DNA of 64,000 nucleotides. It comes from Streptomyces sp. GESEQ-4. GTDB taxonomy: Bacteria > Actinomycetota > Actinomycetes > Streptomycetales > Streptomycetaceae. The DNA is taken from the NCBI RefSeq assembly GCF_017948455.1, contig NZ_JAFFSU010000005.1:310001-374000 (forward strand), given 5' to 3'. Below, in pieces: positions 37,166-46,036 of the stretch (its first letter is position 1; every line of letters starts with the position of its first letter). The translations under genes were made by a program, and so were the position numbers. The notes beneath the pieces are model-generated. The model ran no database searches. It was not told where the DNA came from and saw nothing but the letters and a program-made list of their open reading frames with translations.

Positions 37166-37717
37166 TCAGTCCAGGTCGTCGAAGGCGTGTCCGAAGTCCA
37201 GGTCGGCTATCGCGGACACCCGCGGAGCGGCGACACGCGTAGCGAAGTCGTCGCGTCGGCGACCGGCGTCGGGGTCGTGCACGTCGTCGTGGACCACGAC
37301 CCACACCGTGACCTCGCCGCGGGCGTCGTCCCGGACGCCCCAGTCGTCGGCCAGCGCGGTGATGATGTTCAGCCCGCGGCCGCCGTGTGCGGTGACCGAG
37401 GGCGTGGCCGGAGCCGGGCGGGTGGGCCCACCGCCGTCCGTCACCTCGACCGTGAGTCTGCCGCGCCGGTCCACCCGCCACGCGGCCCGGACGTCGCCGT
37501 CCCCGGCCAGGGCGTCACCCAGCGGCCGACCGTGTTTGCACGCATTGCTCAAGAGTTCGGAAAGAATCAACACGGCATCGTCGATGACCGATTCCGCCAC
37601 ACCACCCGTGCGCAGCTGAGCGCGCATACGGTGTCTCGCTTTCCCCACGCCCGCAGGGCCATGGGGTACGGCCATGCTCGACGACGTGGGCACCTCCTGT
37701 GCCACCACCAACGCCAC
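37166..37717 (-). CDS. HATPase ATP-binding protein, anti-sigma-factor type
   Basis: 183 aa. N box VLILSELLSNACKHG and G boxes VTDGGGPTRP and HGGRGLNIITALAD place it in the RsbW-like kinase family. The PHGPAGVGKARHRM segment before the ATPase fold is usual in streptomycete members. A basic/acidic C-terminal tail follows. GTG 37717 is chosen because AAAGGAGG sits 8 bases upstream; earlier starts lack it. Confidence 0.82.
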   Translation of the reverse strand: MALVVAQEVPTSSSMAVPHGPAGVGKARHRMRAQLRTGGVAESVIDDAVLILSELLSNACKHGRPLGDALAGDGDVRAAWRVDRRGRLTVEVTDGGGPTRPAPATPSVTAHGGRGLNIITALADDWGVRDDARGEVTVWVVVHDDVHDPDAGRRRDDFATRVAAPRVSAIADLDFGHAFDDLD

Positions 37718-37933
37718 CCCCGAGACCTCCTTTGCCCCACGCCACGGTGTGGATGCCCCATTGGCCTGAACCGGAAACCGGCCAGGGAACCTTCGGTGAC
37801 GCATTCGCAACGATCGAATACGCATCGAACGCGCCGGTGCACTCCCTGTGACGATGTGGCTTGATTTCGCCGGTGTGGCCGAGATCGGAGGATGCTGTAT
37901 GCGGGCTGCGGGGGTCAAGCTTTGTTTCATGGT

Positions 37934-38761
37934 TCACCGACCGAGTCGGCGCAGCACCTCGCCCGGGCGGTTGGTGATGATGGCGTCGATGCCCAGGTCG
38001 ACGCAGAGATCGACGTCCTGCGGCTCGTTCACGGTCCAGACGTGCACCTGGTGGCCGGCTCGCTTCAGGCGCTCGACGTAAGCCGGATGGTTGCGCACGA
38101 TCCGGATCGAGGGGCCCGCGATCCGGACACCGGCGGGCAGCCGTCCGTCGCGCAGCCGGGGCGAGACGAACTGCATCAGATAGACCGTCGGCAGGGTCGG
38201 CGAGGCGGCTCGGACGCGGTGCAACGAGCGGGCCGAGAAGCTCATGATCCGCACCTGGGACTCCGCCGGCGTGGCGGGCGCGTCCAGCCCGAAGCGCTTC
38301 AGGAGCAGTAGCAGCCGCTCCTCGATCTGGCCCGCCCAGCGGGTGGGGTGCTTGGTCTCGACGGCCAGCTCGACCCTGCGGCCGGTGTCGGCGATGAGTT
38401 CGAGCAGTCGCTCCAGGGTCAGGACGGAGGTGTCCTCCGGGTCCTCGGGCAGATGCTCCCAGTCGGGCTCCTCGTCCCGCATCCGCAAGGAGTCCCGGTG
38501 CTTCCAGGAGCCGAAGTCCAGGGCCGCCAGCTCGGCGAGCTCCAGGGCGGAGACCGCTCCGCGGCCGTTGGAGGTGCGGTTGACGCGGCGGTCGTGGACA
38601 CAGACGAGATGGCCGTCGGCGGTCAGCCGTACATCGCACTCGAGGGCGTCCGCACCGTCCTCGATCGCCTTCTTGTACGCGGCCAGGGTGTGCTCGGGAG
38701 CCTCTTCGGAGGCCCCGCGGTGGGCGACGACTTGAATCCGTTGCTGCCGTGCAGGGGTCAC
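37934..38761 (-). CDS. Glycerophosphodiester phosphodiesterase
   Basis: 275 aa. Cleaves glycerophosphodiesters to glycerol-3-phosphate and alcohol. TIM-barrel motifs: VAHRGASEEAPEHT, ALECDVRLTADGHLVCVHD (metal Glu/Asp and catalytic His) and VETKHP. No signal peptide, so it is cytoplasmic. GTG 38761 gives the usual short lead before the VAHRGA strand. Confidence 0.88.
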   Translation of the reverse strand: MTPARQQRIQVVAHRGASEEAPEHTLAAYKKAIEDGADALECDVRLTADGHLVCVHDRRVNRTSNGRGAVSALELAELAALDFGSWKHRDSLRMRDEEPDWEHLPEDPEDTSVLTLERLLELIADTGRRVELAVETKHPTRWAGQIEERLLLLLKRFGLDAPATPAESQVRIMSFSARSLHRVRAASPTLPTVYLMQFVSPRLRDGRLPAGVRIAGPSIRIVRNHPAYVERLKRAGHQVHVWTVNEPQDVDLCVDLGIDAIITNRPGEVLRRLGR

Positions 38762-39055
38762 CGCGTCATGGTGCCACCGCGAGGGGGTAGGCGTGACGGC
38801 GATACCTCTGCGTCGGACACGCGCGCGTGGCGGGCGGGGGCGTCGAGATGCGCCCATCCTGCCCGAAAGGTCCTATATAAGGGATGGTCTCGCACCCACA
38901 GCAACCGCTTATGGTGCTCTGACGGCCCGTGGGAAAAGCTGTCAGCAGACAAAAGAAGCACATGCACAGCTGAATCGCGCCGGACCGACGACAAGCGTGA
39001 GCGCGTGTGACCGAGTGCGACCGAGAAGAACAGCCGTGGATCGAGGAGAAAAGCT
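38762..39055. other. Divergent promoter region GDPD-HtrA
   Basis: Contains CTATATAAGG near 38871, AT-rich against the surroundings and probably part of a promoter; no gene is seen. One copy of the dispersed palindrome lies at 38818. Confidence 0.4.
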
Positions 39056-40537
39056 GTGAGCACCGAGAACGAGGGCACTGCGGTACCCCCGGCCCCGTCC
39101 GCACCTCCCGTGCCGGTGGAATCTCCCGCAGCTTCCACGCGGCCGGCCGCGCCGACGGCTCCCATACCGTCGGTGCCCGCTGGTGCCCCGGACCATGAAC
39201 CGGCCCGCAGCGCGCCCGCCTACGCGTCGGCCGGATCCCCGGGCGCCCACCCCCAGGGCGGCGGGTCCGCCCCGGACGCCTCCTGGCCGCCCCCGCCGCC
39301 CGCCACTCCGTCTTACGGGGACGCAGGCGGCTCGGGAGTCGGCTCGTACGCCGACGGGGGCTCTGGAGGGTCGGGCTCCGGCTGGGGTGCCGGCTTCCCG
39401 CCGCCCGCTCCCAAGCCCCGTAGCAGGCGCGGTGGCCTGGTCGCCGCGATCCTGACCGCCGCCCTGGTCGCGGGCGGCCTGGGTGGCGGCCTCGGCTACA
39501 CCCTGGCCAGGAACAACGACAGTGGCGACTCCACGACCGTCTCCGCCTCCGACAGCGGCGGCACCGTCAAGCGCGACGCGGGCACGATCGCGGGCGTGGC
39601 GGACAAGGCCCTGCCGAGCACGGTCACCATCCAGGCCGAGTCCTCCAGCGGCGAGGGCGGCACCGGCACCGGCTTCGTCTTCGACAAAGAGGGCCACATC
39701 GTCACCAACAACCATGTGGTGGCCGAGGCGGTCGACGGCGGCAAGCTGACGGCCACCTTCCCGGACGGCAAGAAGTACGACGCCGAGGTCGTCGGCCACG
39801 CGGCGGGCTACGACGTCGCGGTCATCAAGCTCGAGAGCGCCCCGTCGAACCTGAAGCCCCTGACCCTGGGCGACTCCGACAAGGTGGCCGTCGGCGACTC
39901 CACCATCGCCATCGGCGCCCCCTTCGGCCTGTCCAACACGGTGACGACGGGCATCATCAGCGCCAAGAACCGCCCCGTGGCCTCCAGCGACGGCACCGGC
40001 AGCAACGCGTCGTACATGAGCGCCCTCCAGACCGACGCCTCGATCAACCCGGGCAACTCCGGCGGCCCGCTGCTGGACGCCCAGGGCAACGTCATCGGCA
40101 TCAACTCCGCGATCCAGTCCACCAGCAACGGCGGCCTGGGCGGCACCAGCCAGTCCGGCTCAATAGGGCTGGGCTTCGCCATCCCGATCAACCAGGCCAA
40201 GTACGTCGCCCAGCAGCTGATCAAGACCGGCAAGCCGGTCTACGCCAAGATCGGCGCGTCCGTCTCCCTGGAGGACACCACGGGCGGGGCGAAGATCACC
40301 GAGCAGGGTGCCAGCGGCTCCGAAGCCGTCGAAGCCGGCGGCCCCGCGGCCAAGGCCGGCCTCAAGCCCGGCGACGTCATCACCAAGCTCGACGACCGAG
40401 TGATCGACTCCGGCCCGACCCTCATCGGCGAGATCTGGACCCACCAGCCCGGCGACAAGGTCAAGATCACCTACGAACGCGACGGCCAGACCCGCACCGT
40501 GGACCTCACCCTGGGCTCCCGCGTCGGAGACAACTGA
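39056..40537 (+). CDS. HtrA-like trypsin protease with PDZ domain
   Basis: 493 aa. A Pro/Ala/Ser-rich cytoplasmic region of about 120 residues precedes one membrane helix (GGLVAAILTAALVAGGLGGG), so the protease domain is outside. The triad is readable: His in IVTNNHVV, Asp in GYDVAVIKLE and Ser in NPGNSGGPLL. The C-terminal PDZ (AGGPAAKAGLKPGDVITKLD) recognises misfolded substrates. GAGGAG lies 7 bases before GTG 39056. Confidence 0.93.
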   Translation: MSTENEGTAVPPAPSAPPVPVESPAASTRPAAPTAPIPSVPAGAPDHEPARSAPAYASAGSPGAHPQGGGSAPDASWPPPPPATPSYGDAGGSGVGSYADGGSGGSGSGWGAGFPPPAPKPRSRRGGLVAAILTAALVAGGLGGGLGYTLARNNDSGDSTTVSASDSGGTVKRDAGTIAGVADKALPSTVTIQAESSSGEGGTGTGFVFDKEGHIVTNNHVVAEAVDGGKLTATFPDGKKYDAEVVGHAAGYDVAVIKLESAPSNLKPLTLGDSDKVAVGDSTIAIGAPFGLSNTVTTGIISAKNRPVASSDGTGSNASYMSALQTDASINPGNSGGPLLDAQGNVIGINSAIQSTSNGGLGGTSQSGSIGLGFAIPINQAKYVAQQLIKTGKPVYAKIGASVSLEDTTGGAKITEQGASGSEAVEAGGPAAKAGLKPGDVITKLDDRVIDSGPTLIGEIWTHQPGDKVKITYERDGQTRTVDLTLGSRVGDN

Positions 40538-40600
40538 CCCGCACACCCCCGTGCCAACCGGTTACTCTTGTTCCCGCGCCGCCGATCACCGGCAGCGCGG

Positions 40601-40687
40601 GGTGGGTTGCCCGAGCGGCCTAAGGGAACGGTCTTGAAAACCGTCGTCGCAGCGATGTGACCGTGGGTTCAAATCCCACACCCACCG
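40601..40687 (+). tRNA. tRNA-Ser (anticodon TGA)
   Basis: Acceptor GGTGGGT pairs with ACCCACC (40680-40686) plus discriminator G. Anticodon stem ACGGT/ACCGT (40628-40632, 40640-40644) with loop CTTGAAA, anticodon at 40635-40637. The T arm is GTGGG-TTCAAAT-CCCAC. The long variable arm suits serine. The 3' CCA is not encoded. The element's attL core begins in its anticodon loop; the gene remains intact. Confidence 0.97.
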
Positions 40688-40688
40688 C
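40639..40688. other. attL core (tRNA-Ser 3' half)
   Basis: Fifty bases are identical to 52713-52762; allowing one mismatch the identity extends left to 40633. It restores the whole tRNA, as usual for tRNA-targeting integrases. Confidence 0.9.
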
Positions 40689-40703
40689 GCGATGAGCAGC
40701 GAG

Positions 40704-40740
40704 AACGGCCCCTGACCAGGTCATATGGTTGGGGGCCGTT
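40704..40740 (+). terminator. Hairpin downstream of tRNA-Ser
   Basis: AACGGCCCC (40704-40712) pairs with GGGGCCGTT (40732-40740), loop 19 nt. It is element DNA acting where the native terminator (52787-52818) used to be. Confidence 0.55.
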
Positions 40741-41048
40741 GTGCTGTGCGATGCCCGCTCGGCGCCGTGTCTTCCCGTGGTTTCCCGTGCGATCGGGCAC
40801 GGGTGGGGCATGCGTGGGCTGTGGGCCGACCACCGCCTTCGTTGATCCATTGGGTGGCGGGCTCGCCGTCGATAAGACGTCGGTGGCAGCCGTTCCGGTC
40901 CTCTGGTCGAATGGATATTCGACCAGTCAGTGACCCGCTTTCGCCGCCCTTGCGTTCGTCGGCATAGCCTCGGCACTCATCGGCTACCGCCGACTCGCGA
41001 AGTGAACGACGTCAAGTAGCTTCTGTCCCCTCGCTATAGCGTGTGGCT
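40741..41048. other. Non-coding left end of the element
   Basis: No gene supported. Bases 40772-40810 resemble motifs at 46921-46972 and 49256-49288 and may be residue of a lost integrase end. A leaderless promoter for the next gene is possible (CTATAGC just upstream of 41049). Confidence 0.4.
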
Positions 41049-41585
41049 ATGTCCGCGTTCATACAACAGCTCCCCGCCTTGATGGGCGTGGTAATCGGCG
41101 CCCTCGGGTCGTACTTGGTGGTTATGCGCGGCGATCAAGCCCGCTTCCGTCGCGAGCAGGCGGCCCGATGGGAGGAACGGCGGCTGACGGCCTACGCCAA
41201 CTACGCCCGGTCGCTGAAGAAGACTGTCACTCTGACCTACCGGATAGCGGCACACCTTGGCAACGATCCTCATCCGCACCCCTTGTCACCGGAGGAGGCA
41301 GCGCCCCATTTGGCCGATGCTACTGATGACCGGGATCCGGCCGGGGAAGCACTGTTGATGCTCGGCAGCCCGGACGTGGTGGAGAAAGCCCGCGAATGGG
41401 TCGTCGCGATCATGGACATGGAGAGTTTCCTGCGAGACGGGACCCATAGCCCAGAGACGTGGTCTGCCATGCTTGAGCGCCAGCGCGCCGCGCGTGAAAG
41501 CTACTACGCGGCCGTCCGGCGCGACCTGGCGCTCCCACCCGGCCATTCCGGGCGATGGCGGCTCGCGCCGACCCAGACTCCCTAA
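41049..41585 (+). CDS. Membrane-anchored hypothetical protein
   Basis: 178 aa, function unknown. One N-terminal membrane helix (LPALMGVVIGALGSYLVVM) followed by a basic helical region (RRLTAYANYARSLKK) and a soluble tail. No ribosome site; TATAGC lies 11 bases before the ATG, so a leaderless message is plausible. First gene of the element, apparently alone. Confidence 0.65.
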   Translation: MSAFIQQLPALMGVVIGALGSYLVVMRGDQARFRREQAARWEERRLTAYANYARSLKKTVTLTYRIAAHLGNDPHPHPLSPEEAAPHLADATDDRDPAGEALLMLGSPDVVEKAREWVVAIMDMESFLRDGTHSPETWSAMLERQRAARESYYAAVRRDLALPPGHSGRWRLAPTQTP

Positions 41586-41705
41586 TCAGGACTGTTATGA
41601 CGGCCTGGAGCTGTCGCACTCGGGGATTCGAGCCTGAGGATTGCTTGGCTCGGCCCCCCTCGTCGTCATGCTTAAGCCACCACGCCTCACCCAATGACAT
41701 GGCCT

Positions 41706-42461
41706 CTAACGGTTGATCGGAATCTCGTAGACGATCTCGCAGTGGGCGGCGGGCACCACGATGTCCGCCGTCTCCACGGGGCGTCCCTGGTCGCTGTAGT
41801 AGGTCCGCCGGATGTGCGTGACCAGAGCGGCCTTCTGGATGCCGAGAAGTGATGCTTCCTCGGTGGTCGCCTGCCGTGGCTCCGGCTGCTCGACCGCGTG
41901 GCTGACGGTGATTCCGATCTCCGCCATCCGGTTCACGACGCCCGCTCCGGCGTGCGGCCCTCCCTCGGGCAGGACGACGAGAGTGCCGGCGGTGAGGTCG
42001 TACGGTTCCCAACTCGTCGACAGCTGCACCGGCCTGCCGTCGGCGAGGAACTCGTACTCGGTACGGACGCACAGGTCGCCCTCGGCTATACCGAGCCTCG
42101 CCGCGATCTCCGCCGGCGCCGGGACCTTGGCGTCGGTCCGGCTCTCCCAGTCCCCCTGCCTGCCCACGGCCTTCATGTCCGCGCGAAACGGGGAGCTCTC
42201 GGGCCGCTCGCGCGCCGATGAACGGACAACCCGTACGCGCTGCCGGGGCTCGGCGACGTAAGTGCCGGATCCTGCCCGACCCTCCAGTACGCCCTGGGAA
42301 ATCAGCAACTCCTGTGCCCGGCGCACCACGTTCTCGCCCACGCCGTACTCCTGGCCGATCTGGGCGCGGGAGGGCAGACGGTCCCCCGGCGTCCACACAT
42401 GCTCCGCGATCCGCCGCCGGAGTTCGTCGGCGATGCGGAGGTAGGGCGGCTGCTCAGGCAT
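41706..42461 (-). CDS. GntR/UTRA repressor, KorSA-like
   Basis: 251 aa. Winged HTH at about 8-72 (RIAEHVWTPGDRLPSRAQIG) and a UTRA ligand domain at about 95-245 ending in ETADIVVPAAHCEIVYEIP. KorSA-type GntR proteins repress pra and replication of pSAM2-like elements. The ATG lacks a ribosome site; TAGATT 6 bases upstream suggests a leaderless message. Twin palindromes (42471-42501) overlap its promoter, indicating autorepression. Confidence 0.85.
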   Translation of the reverse strand: MPEQPPYLRIADELRRRIAEHVWTPGDRLPSRAQIGQEYGVGENVVRRAQELLISQGVLEGRAGSGTYVAEPRQRVRVVRSSARERPESSPFRADMKAVGRQGDWESRTDAKVPAPAEIAARLGIAEGDLCVRTEYEFLADGRPVQLSTSWEPYDLTAGTLVVLPEGGPHAGAGVVNRMAEIGITVSHAVEQPEPRQATTEEASLLGIQKAALVTHIRRTYYSDQGRPVETADIVVPAAHCEIVYEIPINR

Positions 42462-42470
42462 ATGGAAAAT

Positions 42471-42501
42471 CTAGTCCACTAGCTCTAATCTAGTTAACTA
42501 G
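42471..42501. promoter_or_regulatory. Twin 12-bp operators for the GntR repressor
   Basis: CTAGTCCACTAG (42471-42482) and CTAGTTAACTAG (42490-42501) are palindromes with the same half-site CTAGT, centred 19 bp apart, between the repressor and the divergent small-gene operon. Confidence 0.75.
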
Positions 42502-42539
42502 CTTCACTCAAAGTGATCGCCGGTGAGGGAGGCTGCCCT

Positions 42540-42818
42540 GTGCCCGCTTCGGGTCTAAGCGCGGAGGCCATCGCCGCTCGGTTGTCCACCGTCGGGCTCA
42601 CCACGCGTGTGGAGGAGCACATCCGATGCACGTCGATCGAGGCGGAGGTGCCGGAATCGCTCTCCGCCGAGTCATGGCGGGAGGTCCTGGAAGTGGTGGC
42701 CGAGGCCGATCGATTCGGGTTACGCGCCACCAGCATGAACGGCCGCACTCTCTGGGCGGTCGTACGCAAAGCGGGTCCCCCGACGGGCGATGTCGGGGGC
42801 CCTGGCCTTCAGCGATAG
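42540..42818 (+). CDS. Small element protein
   Basis: 92 aa, function unknown. Acidic and predicted soluble (LSTVGLTTRVEEHIRC, ESWREVLEVVAEADRFGL). GTG 42540 has GGGAGG 8 bases upstream; an upstream GTG at 42513 lacks one. First gene of a six-gene run divergent from the repressor and probably controlled by it. Confidence 0.6.
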   Translation: MPASGLSAEAIAARLSTVGLTTRVEEHIRCTSIEAEVPESLSAESWREVLEVVAEADRFGLRATSMNGRTLWAVVRKAGPPTGDVGGPGLQR

Positions 42819-42831
42819 GAGCTGAGAAAGC

Positions 42832-43122
42832 GTGTTCAACCGTATCCGTCGTGCCGCTTCGTTCGTAAGTAGGCGGCACCGCCCCAGGGGTCGGCATCGC
42901 CGCCCCTTAACGTCCGCCATGTCCACTCGGCCAATGGCAGCTGCATCAGGCCTCTCCGACGGGTCGACGCCGCTCATGGCGAGGCGTCGCGCTGGCGTGG
43001 AGGTTCTCGCGGGCGAGGAGACCGCGCTCGTCCGCCCGTACGTGCTGGCCAGTGAGGAGTGGGAGCGGCAGCGCTCTACGGCCCCCGCGAGCACTTGGTA
43101 CGTCCCGGAAGGGGCCTTCTGA
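42832..43122 (+). CDS. Small element protein, basic N-terminus
   Basis: 96 aa, function unknown. The first 40 residues are highly basic (RRAASFVSRRHRPRGRHRRP); the ending PYVLASEEWERQR is typical of small proteins in Streptomyces integrative elements. AGGAG lies about 10 bases before the GTG. Stop overlaps the next start. Confidence 0.65.
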   Translation: MFNRIRRAASFVSRRHRPRGRHRRPLTSAMSTRPMAAASGLSDGSTPLMARRRAGVEVLAGEETALVRPYVLASEEWERQRSTAPASTWYVPEGAF

Positions 43123-43328
43123 TGCACCCCCGCATTGGCCATGCGAAGGCCATCCTCTGTCGGGCGAACCCTTATCTGTCCATCTCGTGCCGGATCGGTA
43201 CGCACCGCACGTGCACGGAAACCTCCCTGCCCGCGGCGCCGGTGGACATCCCGGTGGTCTACGAGGCGTGCGATTGCTCCTGCCACACGGCCGTTGACCG
43301 CAACGCACCGACTGAGGTGGCACCGTGA
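43122..43328 (+). CDS. Small Cys-rich element protein
   Basis: 68 aa. C-terminal CDCSCH cluster plus CRANP, SCRIGTHRTC suggest a metal-binding knuckle. The ATG at 43122 shares its A with the TGA of the previous gene. Common near transfer genes of AICEs; exact role unknown. Confidence 0.65.
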   Translation: MHPRIGHAKAILCRANPYLSISCRIGTHRTCTETSLPAAPVDIPVVYEACDCSCHTAVDRNAPTEVAP

Positions 43329-43549
43329 GGCGACCGGCACCCAGCGCCGCGTTGGCCTCCACGGTCGAGATCACCTCAGCCAGCGTGCAGCGCGGAGACG
43401 TCATCGAGGTCGGCGGCCAGCACTGCCGTGTGACGGACCTCTTACAACTGCCCCACGGCGCAGAGCAGCTCGTGTTCGAGTCGGGTGAACTGCTGACCGT
43501 GCACAAGCGGACCCGGCTCCTCGCCCTGCGGATGCTGAGAAGGCGGTGA
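43325..43549 (+). CDS. Small element protein
   Basis: 74 aa, function unknown. Beta-rich middle (GDVIEVGGQHCRVTDLLQL) with a basic tail ending RMLRRR. GTGA overlap with the previous stop; another GTGA overlap joins it to the GntR gene. Confidence 0.6.
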   Translation: MRRPAPSAALASTVEITSASVQRGDVIEVGGQHCRVTDLLQLPHGAEQLVFESGELLTVHKRTRLLALRMLRRR

Positions 43550-44310
43550 TCCAGTCCGTGCCTTCTATGCCTTCTCGCCGTGACGCCATCGCCGATGACC
43601 TGAGGGACCAGATCGCGACCGGACGGATCAAGCCGGGCGAACGCCTTCCTTCTGAGGCCCATCTCGCCTCTCAATACATGGTCAGCACGCCGACACTGCG
43701 GAACGCTCTCGCAGTGCTCCAGCGGGAGGGCCTTGTCGAGAAGATCCACGGCAAGGGCAACTTCGTCCGTCGCCCCCTGCGCAGAATCACGTACCTCGGC
43801 GGAAGGGTTGGGCCCGACGCACTGATCGCTGCTGATGCGGCTCTCCGCGTCACTGTTCGGACCACGCAGATCCGGGCGCCTGGTCATCTGGCGGCTCTGT
43901 TGAAGGTGCCGGTCCGCAGCTCACTGACCGAGTTCCTCTACCTCAGCCATGAGGGGGAGTTGCCGCACAGCCTGGCTCGCATCTACGTCCCTCGCGACCT
44001 GGCGCCGGCCGCGGTGGCCGGGGACTCGCCTTCCTGCGACAGGACGTGGGCGAGATTTCCGGTGCCGCGCCATCCGCTGGCGCAAGTCCGGGAGACAGTC
44101 ACCACTCGCCTCCCGACACCGGACGAAGTCCTGACCCTTCGGATCAGCTCGGCCTTGTCGGTTCTCGCGATTACACGCGTGACGGCCGACTCCACTGGGC
44201 GCGTGGTCGAAGCCGCGCTTCTGGTGTTCCCGGGAGACCGCGCTGATGCGGTCTTCACCACCCACCACGTGATCGACGAGCCGGGAGACAAGGATGACGG
44301 ACAAGGGTGA
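43546..44310 (+). CDS. GntR family regulator with UTRA domain (second)
   Basis: 254 aa. HTH at about 10-75 (DQIATGRIKPGERLPSEAHLA and LVEKIHGKGNFV) and UTRA-like domain after 90. It differs from the repressor at 41706 and lies inside the small-gene run, coupled to both neighbours. Perhaps a second control of transfer functions, or a pra-like activator; not certain. Confidence 0.8.
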   Translation: MIQSVPSMPSRRDAIADDLRDQIATGRIKPGERLPSEAHLASQYMVSTPTLRNALAVLQREGLVEKIHGKGNFVRRPLRRITYLGGRVGPDALIAADAALRVTVRTTQIRAPGHLAALLKVPVRSSLTEFLYLSHEGELPHSLARIYVPRDLAPAAVAGDSPSCDRTWARFPVPRHPLAQVRETVTTRLPTPDEVLTLRISSALSVLAITRVTADSTGRVVEAALLVFPGDRADAVFTTHHVIDEPGDKDDGQG

Positions 44311-44596
44311 GTTGCGGCTTCTCCCGTGGTCGGGGCCGGATGGCAAGCCCTGCTACCTCAGCACCGACGACCGCGATGGTTACATGTCCCGCCTGGCGGA
44401 CAACATTGAGGCGGTCCAACTCGGGATGGCAGCCGAACTGCTGGAGCAGGCACAGGAAGTTCTCGGCGCCGAGGACGCGGATCTGGGAGAGCTGCGCCCT
44501 CTGACGAGGAAGCTGACCGAAGCCTTGCAGGACGTGCTCCGCGTCGCGACGAGCCGAGGGTTCCTCTTGTCAGTGAGCGATTCTCACCACTCGTGA
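44294..44596 (+). CDS. Small element protein
   Basis: 100 aa, function unknown. Helical (LADNIEAVQLGMAAELLEQAQEVL). Overlaps the GntR end by 17 bases, with GGGAG 9 bases before the ATG. Last of the six coupled genes. Confidence 0.65.
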   Translation: MTDKGELRLLPWSGPDGKPCYLSTDDRDGYMSRLADNIEAVQLGMAAELLEQAQEVLGAEDADLGELRPLTRKLTEALQDVLRVATSRGFLLSVSDSHHS

Positions 44597-44780
44597 AGGG
44601 GCCCTTCCAGTGGCGTGTACTGGTGTGCGGCGTACAGATACGTGATCAGCAACAGTCGGTAGCGGCTCCTGCGTATGCGCTCAGGATCTGAGCAGGGCCT
44701 CTCGCAACTGCGCCGCCCCGCCCGGGAACGTCGGTCGGGGCGGCTGCCGTGTGCGCCGTTCATTGATCGCTTAGCGACGG

Positions 44781-44957
44781 TCAGGTGGTCCTGGTGTCGT
44801 CTACCCGCTCGCCCTCCGCTTGAGACGGCTCGGTCCTGGGAACGTCCGGGTGCTGCTCCATGGCCGCGTTCTCAGCCGGTTCGTCACGCTCGCCCTCGGC
44901 CTGGGAGGGCGTGTGAGAGTACAGCCAGCGGTCGTAATCCGAGGCTCCGGTCTTCAT
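44781..44957 (-). CDS. Small acidic protein with duplicated PSQAEGER
   Basis: 58 aa. MKTGASDYDRWLYSHTPSQ and then PSQAEGERDE and PSQAEGERVD, an eight-residue sequence used twice. GGGAGG lies 6 bases before ATG 44957, which supports it as real. Function unknown. Confidence 0.5.
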   Translation of the reverse strand: MKTGASDYDRWLYSHTPSQAEGERDEPAENAAMEQHPDVPRTEPSQAEGERVDDTRTT

Positions 44958-45181
44958 AGCGGACCTCCCTTGCTCGCTCAACTCCCATGCTCCTCCCTCG
45001 ACCGCAGCCAGGGCGAGAGCACGGTGCAGAGGAGGCGCGAGTGTGTTCGCCCACCGACAGACAGCCACGCTGAAGAGGGCCAACCAACGCCGAGCTGTGG
45101 TCGGGAAGCCGGATCACAACATCACAGGCGAGGTCCCCTCCTCCATAGACTCGTAAATCGAACACATGATTGAATTTGTGC

Positions 45182-45400
45182 ATGCGACCGTTTCCCGCCG
45201 ACCTTGCCCGGACGCAGCAGGAGTGGAGCGCCACCTACCGGCAGCTTGCGGAGCAGCCGGGCCGTACCGAGTTGCGCCGACATCTGTACCGGCTGTCGTC
45301 TCGGCTGTTCTTCCACCCCTACTGGCGGCAACGGCGGCCAAGCGCCGCGGAGTGGTGGGAACTGCGTGACCTGGGACGGTCGGACGGGGACGTGTGCTGA
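45182..45400 (+). CDS. Small basic element protein
   Basis: 72 aa. FPADLARTQQEWSATYRQL and HLYRLSSRLFFHPYW fit a small protein family I recall from Streptomyces integrative elements, of unknown function. No ribosome site. An AT-rich stretch just upstream may hold the promoter. Confidence 0.55.
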   Translation: MRPFPADLARTQQEWSATYRQLAEQPGRTELRRHLYRLSSRLFFHPYWRQRRPSAAEWWELRDLGRSDGDVC

Positions 45401-45521
45401 GTGGCTCCATCAGCGGATCTACCTGCGGCTTCAACGCGACGTGTGCTGTCGTCCGGACACTGAGGGTCCTCAGATGACGTGCTGGAATGCGGGGCCGTAC
45501 ATCCCGGATGATCCTGAAGCC

Positions 45522-45746
45522 ATGTCCGGCCCGATTCGCGTGATCGTGCATCCGCCTTCGCCCACCGGTGGCCGGCGAGTGCGCGTGAACGGTGAGATCC
45601 TTGGCCTGGCCCACAATGTGGCCGACGTGGCCGAGTTCCTCCGCCGAGCCGGCCTGGAGATCGACCCCGCTGAGGTCGCGGGGGTGCCGTGGATCGACTG
45701 GTGCGGAGTGGGGCCGGAACGCTGGGGCTCGGAGACAAGGGGCTGA
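45522..45746 (+). CDS. Small conserved element protein
   Basis: 74 aa. RVIVHPPSPTGGRRVRVNGE and AHNVADVAEFLRRAGLEIDP form a compact alpha/beta pattern found repeatedly in Streptomyces elements; function unknown. ATG 45522 follows the family start I remember; ATG 45474, with GAGGG 7 bases upstream, is an alternative giving 16 more residues. Confidence 0.6.
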   Translation: MSGPIRVIVHPPSPTGGRRVRVNGEILGLAHNVADVAEFLRRAGLEIDPAEVAGVPWIDWCGVGPERWGSETRG

Positions 45747-46036
45747 CGCCCTCCCCAACCGAGGGGCCAACACGCTTTCCAACTGTGGTGGTGGGGTCCT
45801 GGGCTCTGGGCAGGGGCGTTCACCTGCGTTCATGGGCGGCTGGCTGCCGGTGCGGAGACGACTCCGGGTCTCGCCTGAACGGCCGTGAACGGGGCTGAAT
45901 GAGACGGAAAATGAGACGGCCGTGCGTTCTCCAGTCCTTCTTGCTGCCTTGGTCGGCCCGAGAGGGGGTCGCGGGGGTTTTGCTGGCCAAATAGGTATAC
46001 TTGTCTGGCTTCTTGGCGCGTCCTCACACTTCCGGC

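Noticed and set aside
40620..40976. Minus-strand ORF ending VGFEPTVTSLRRRF across tRNA-Ser
   Set aside because: It is the antisense of the tRNA; the same phrase reappears at attR (52415-52813). It is a familiar false gene caused by the tRNA sequence.
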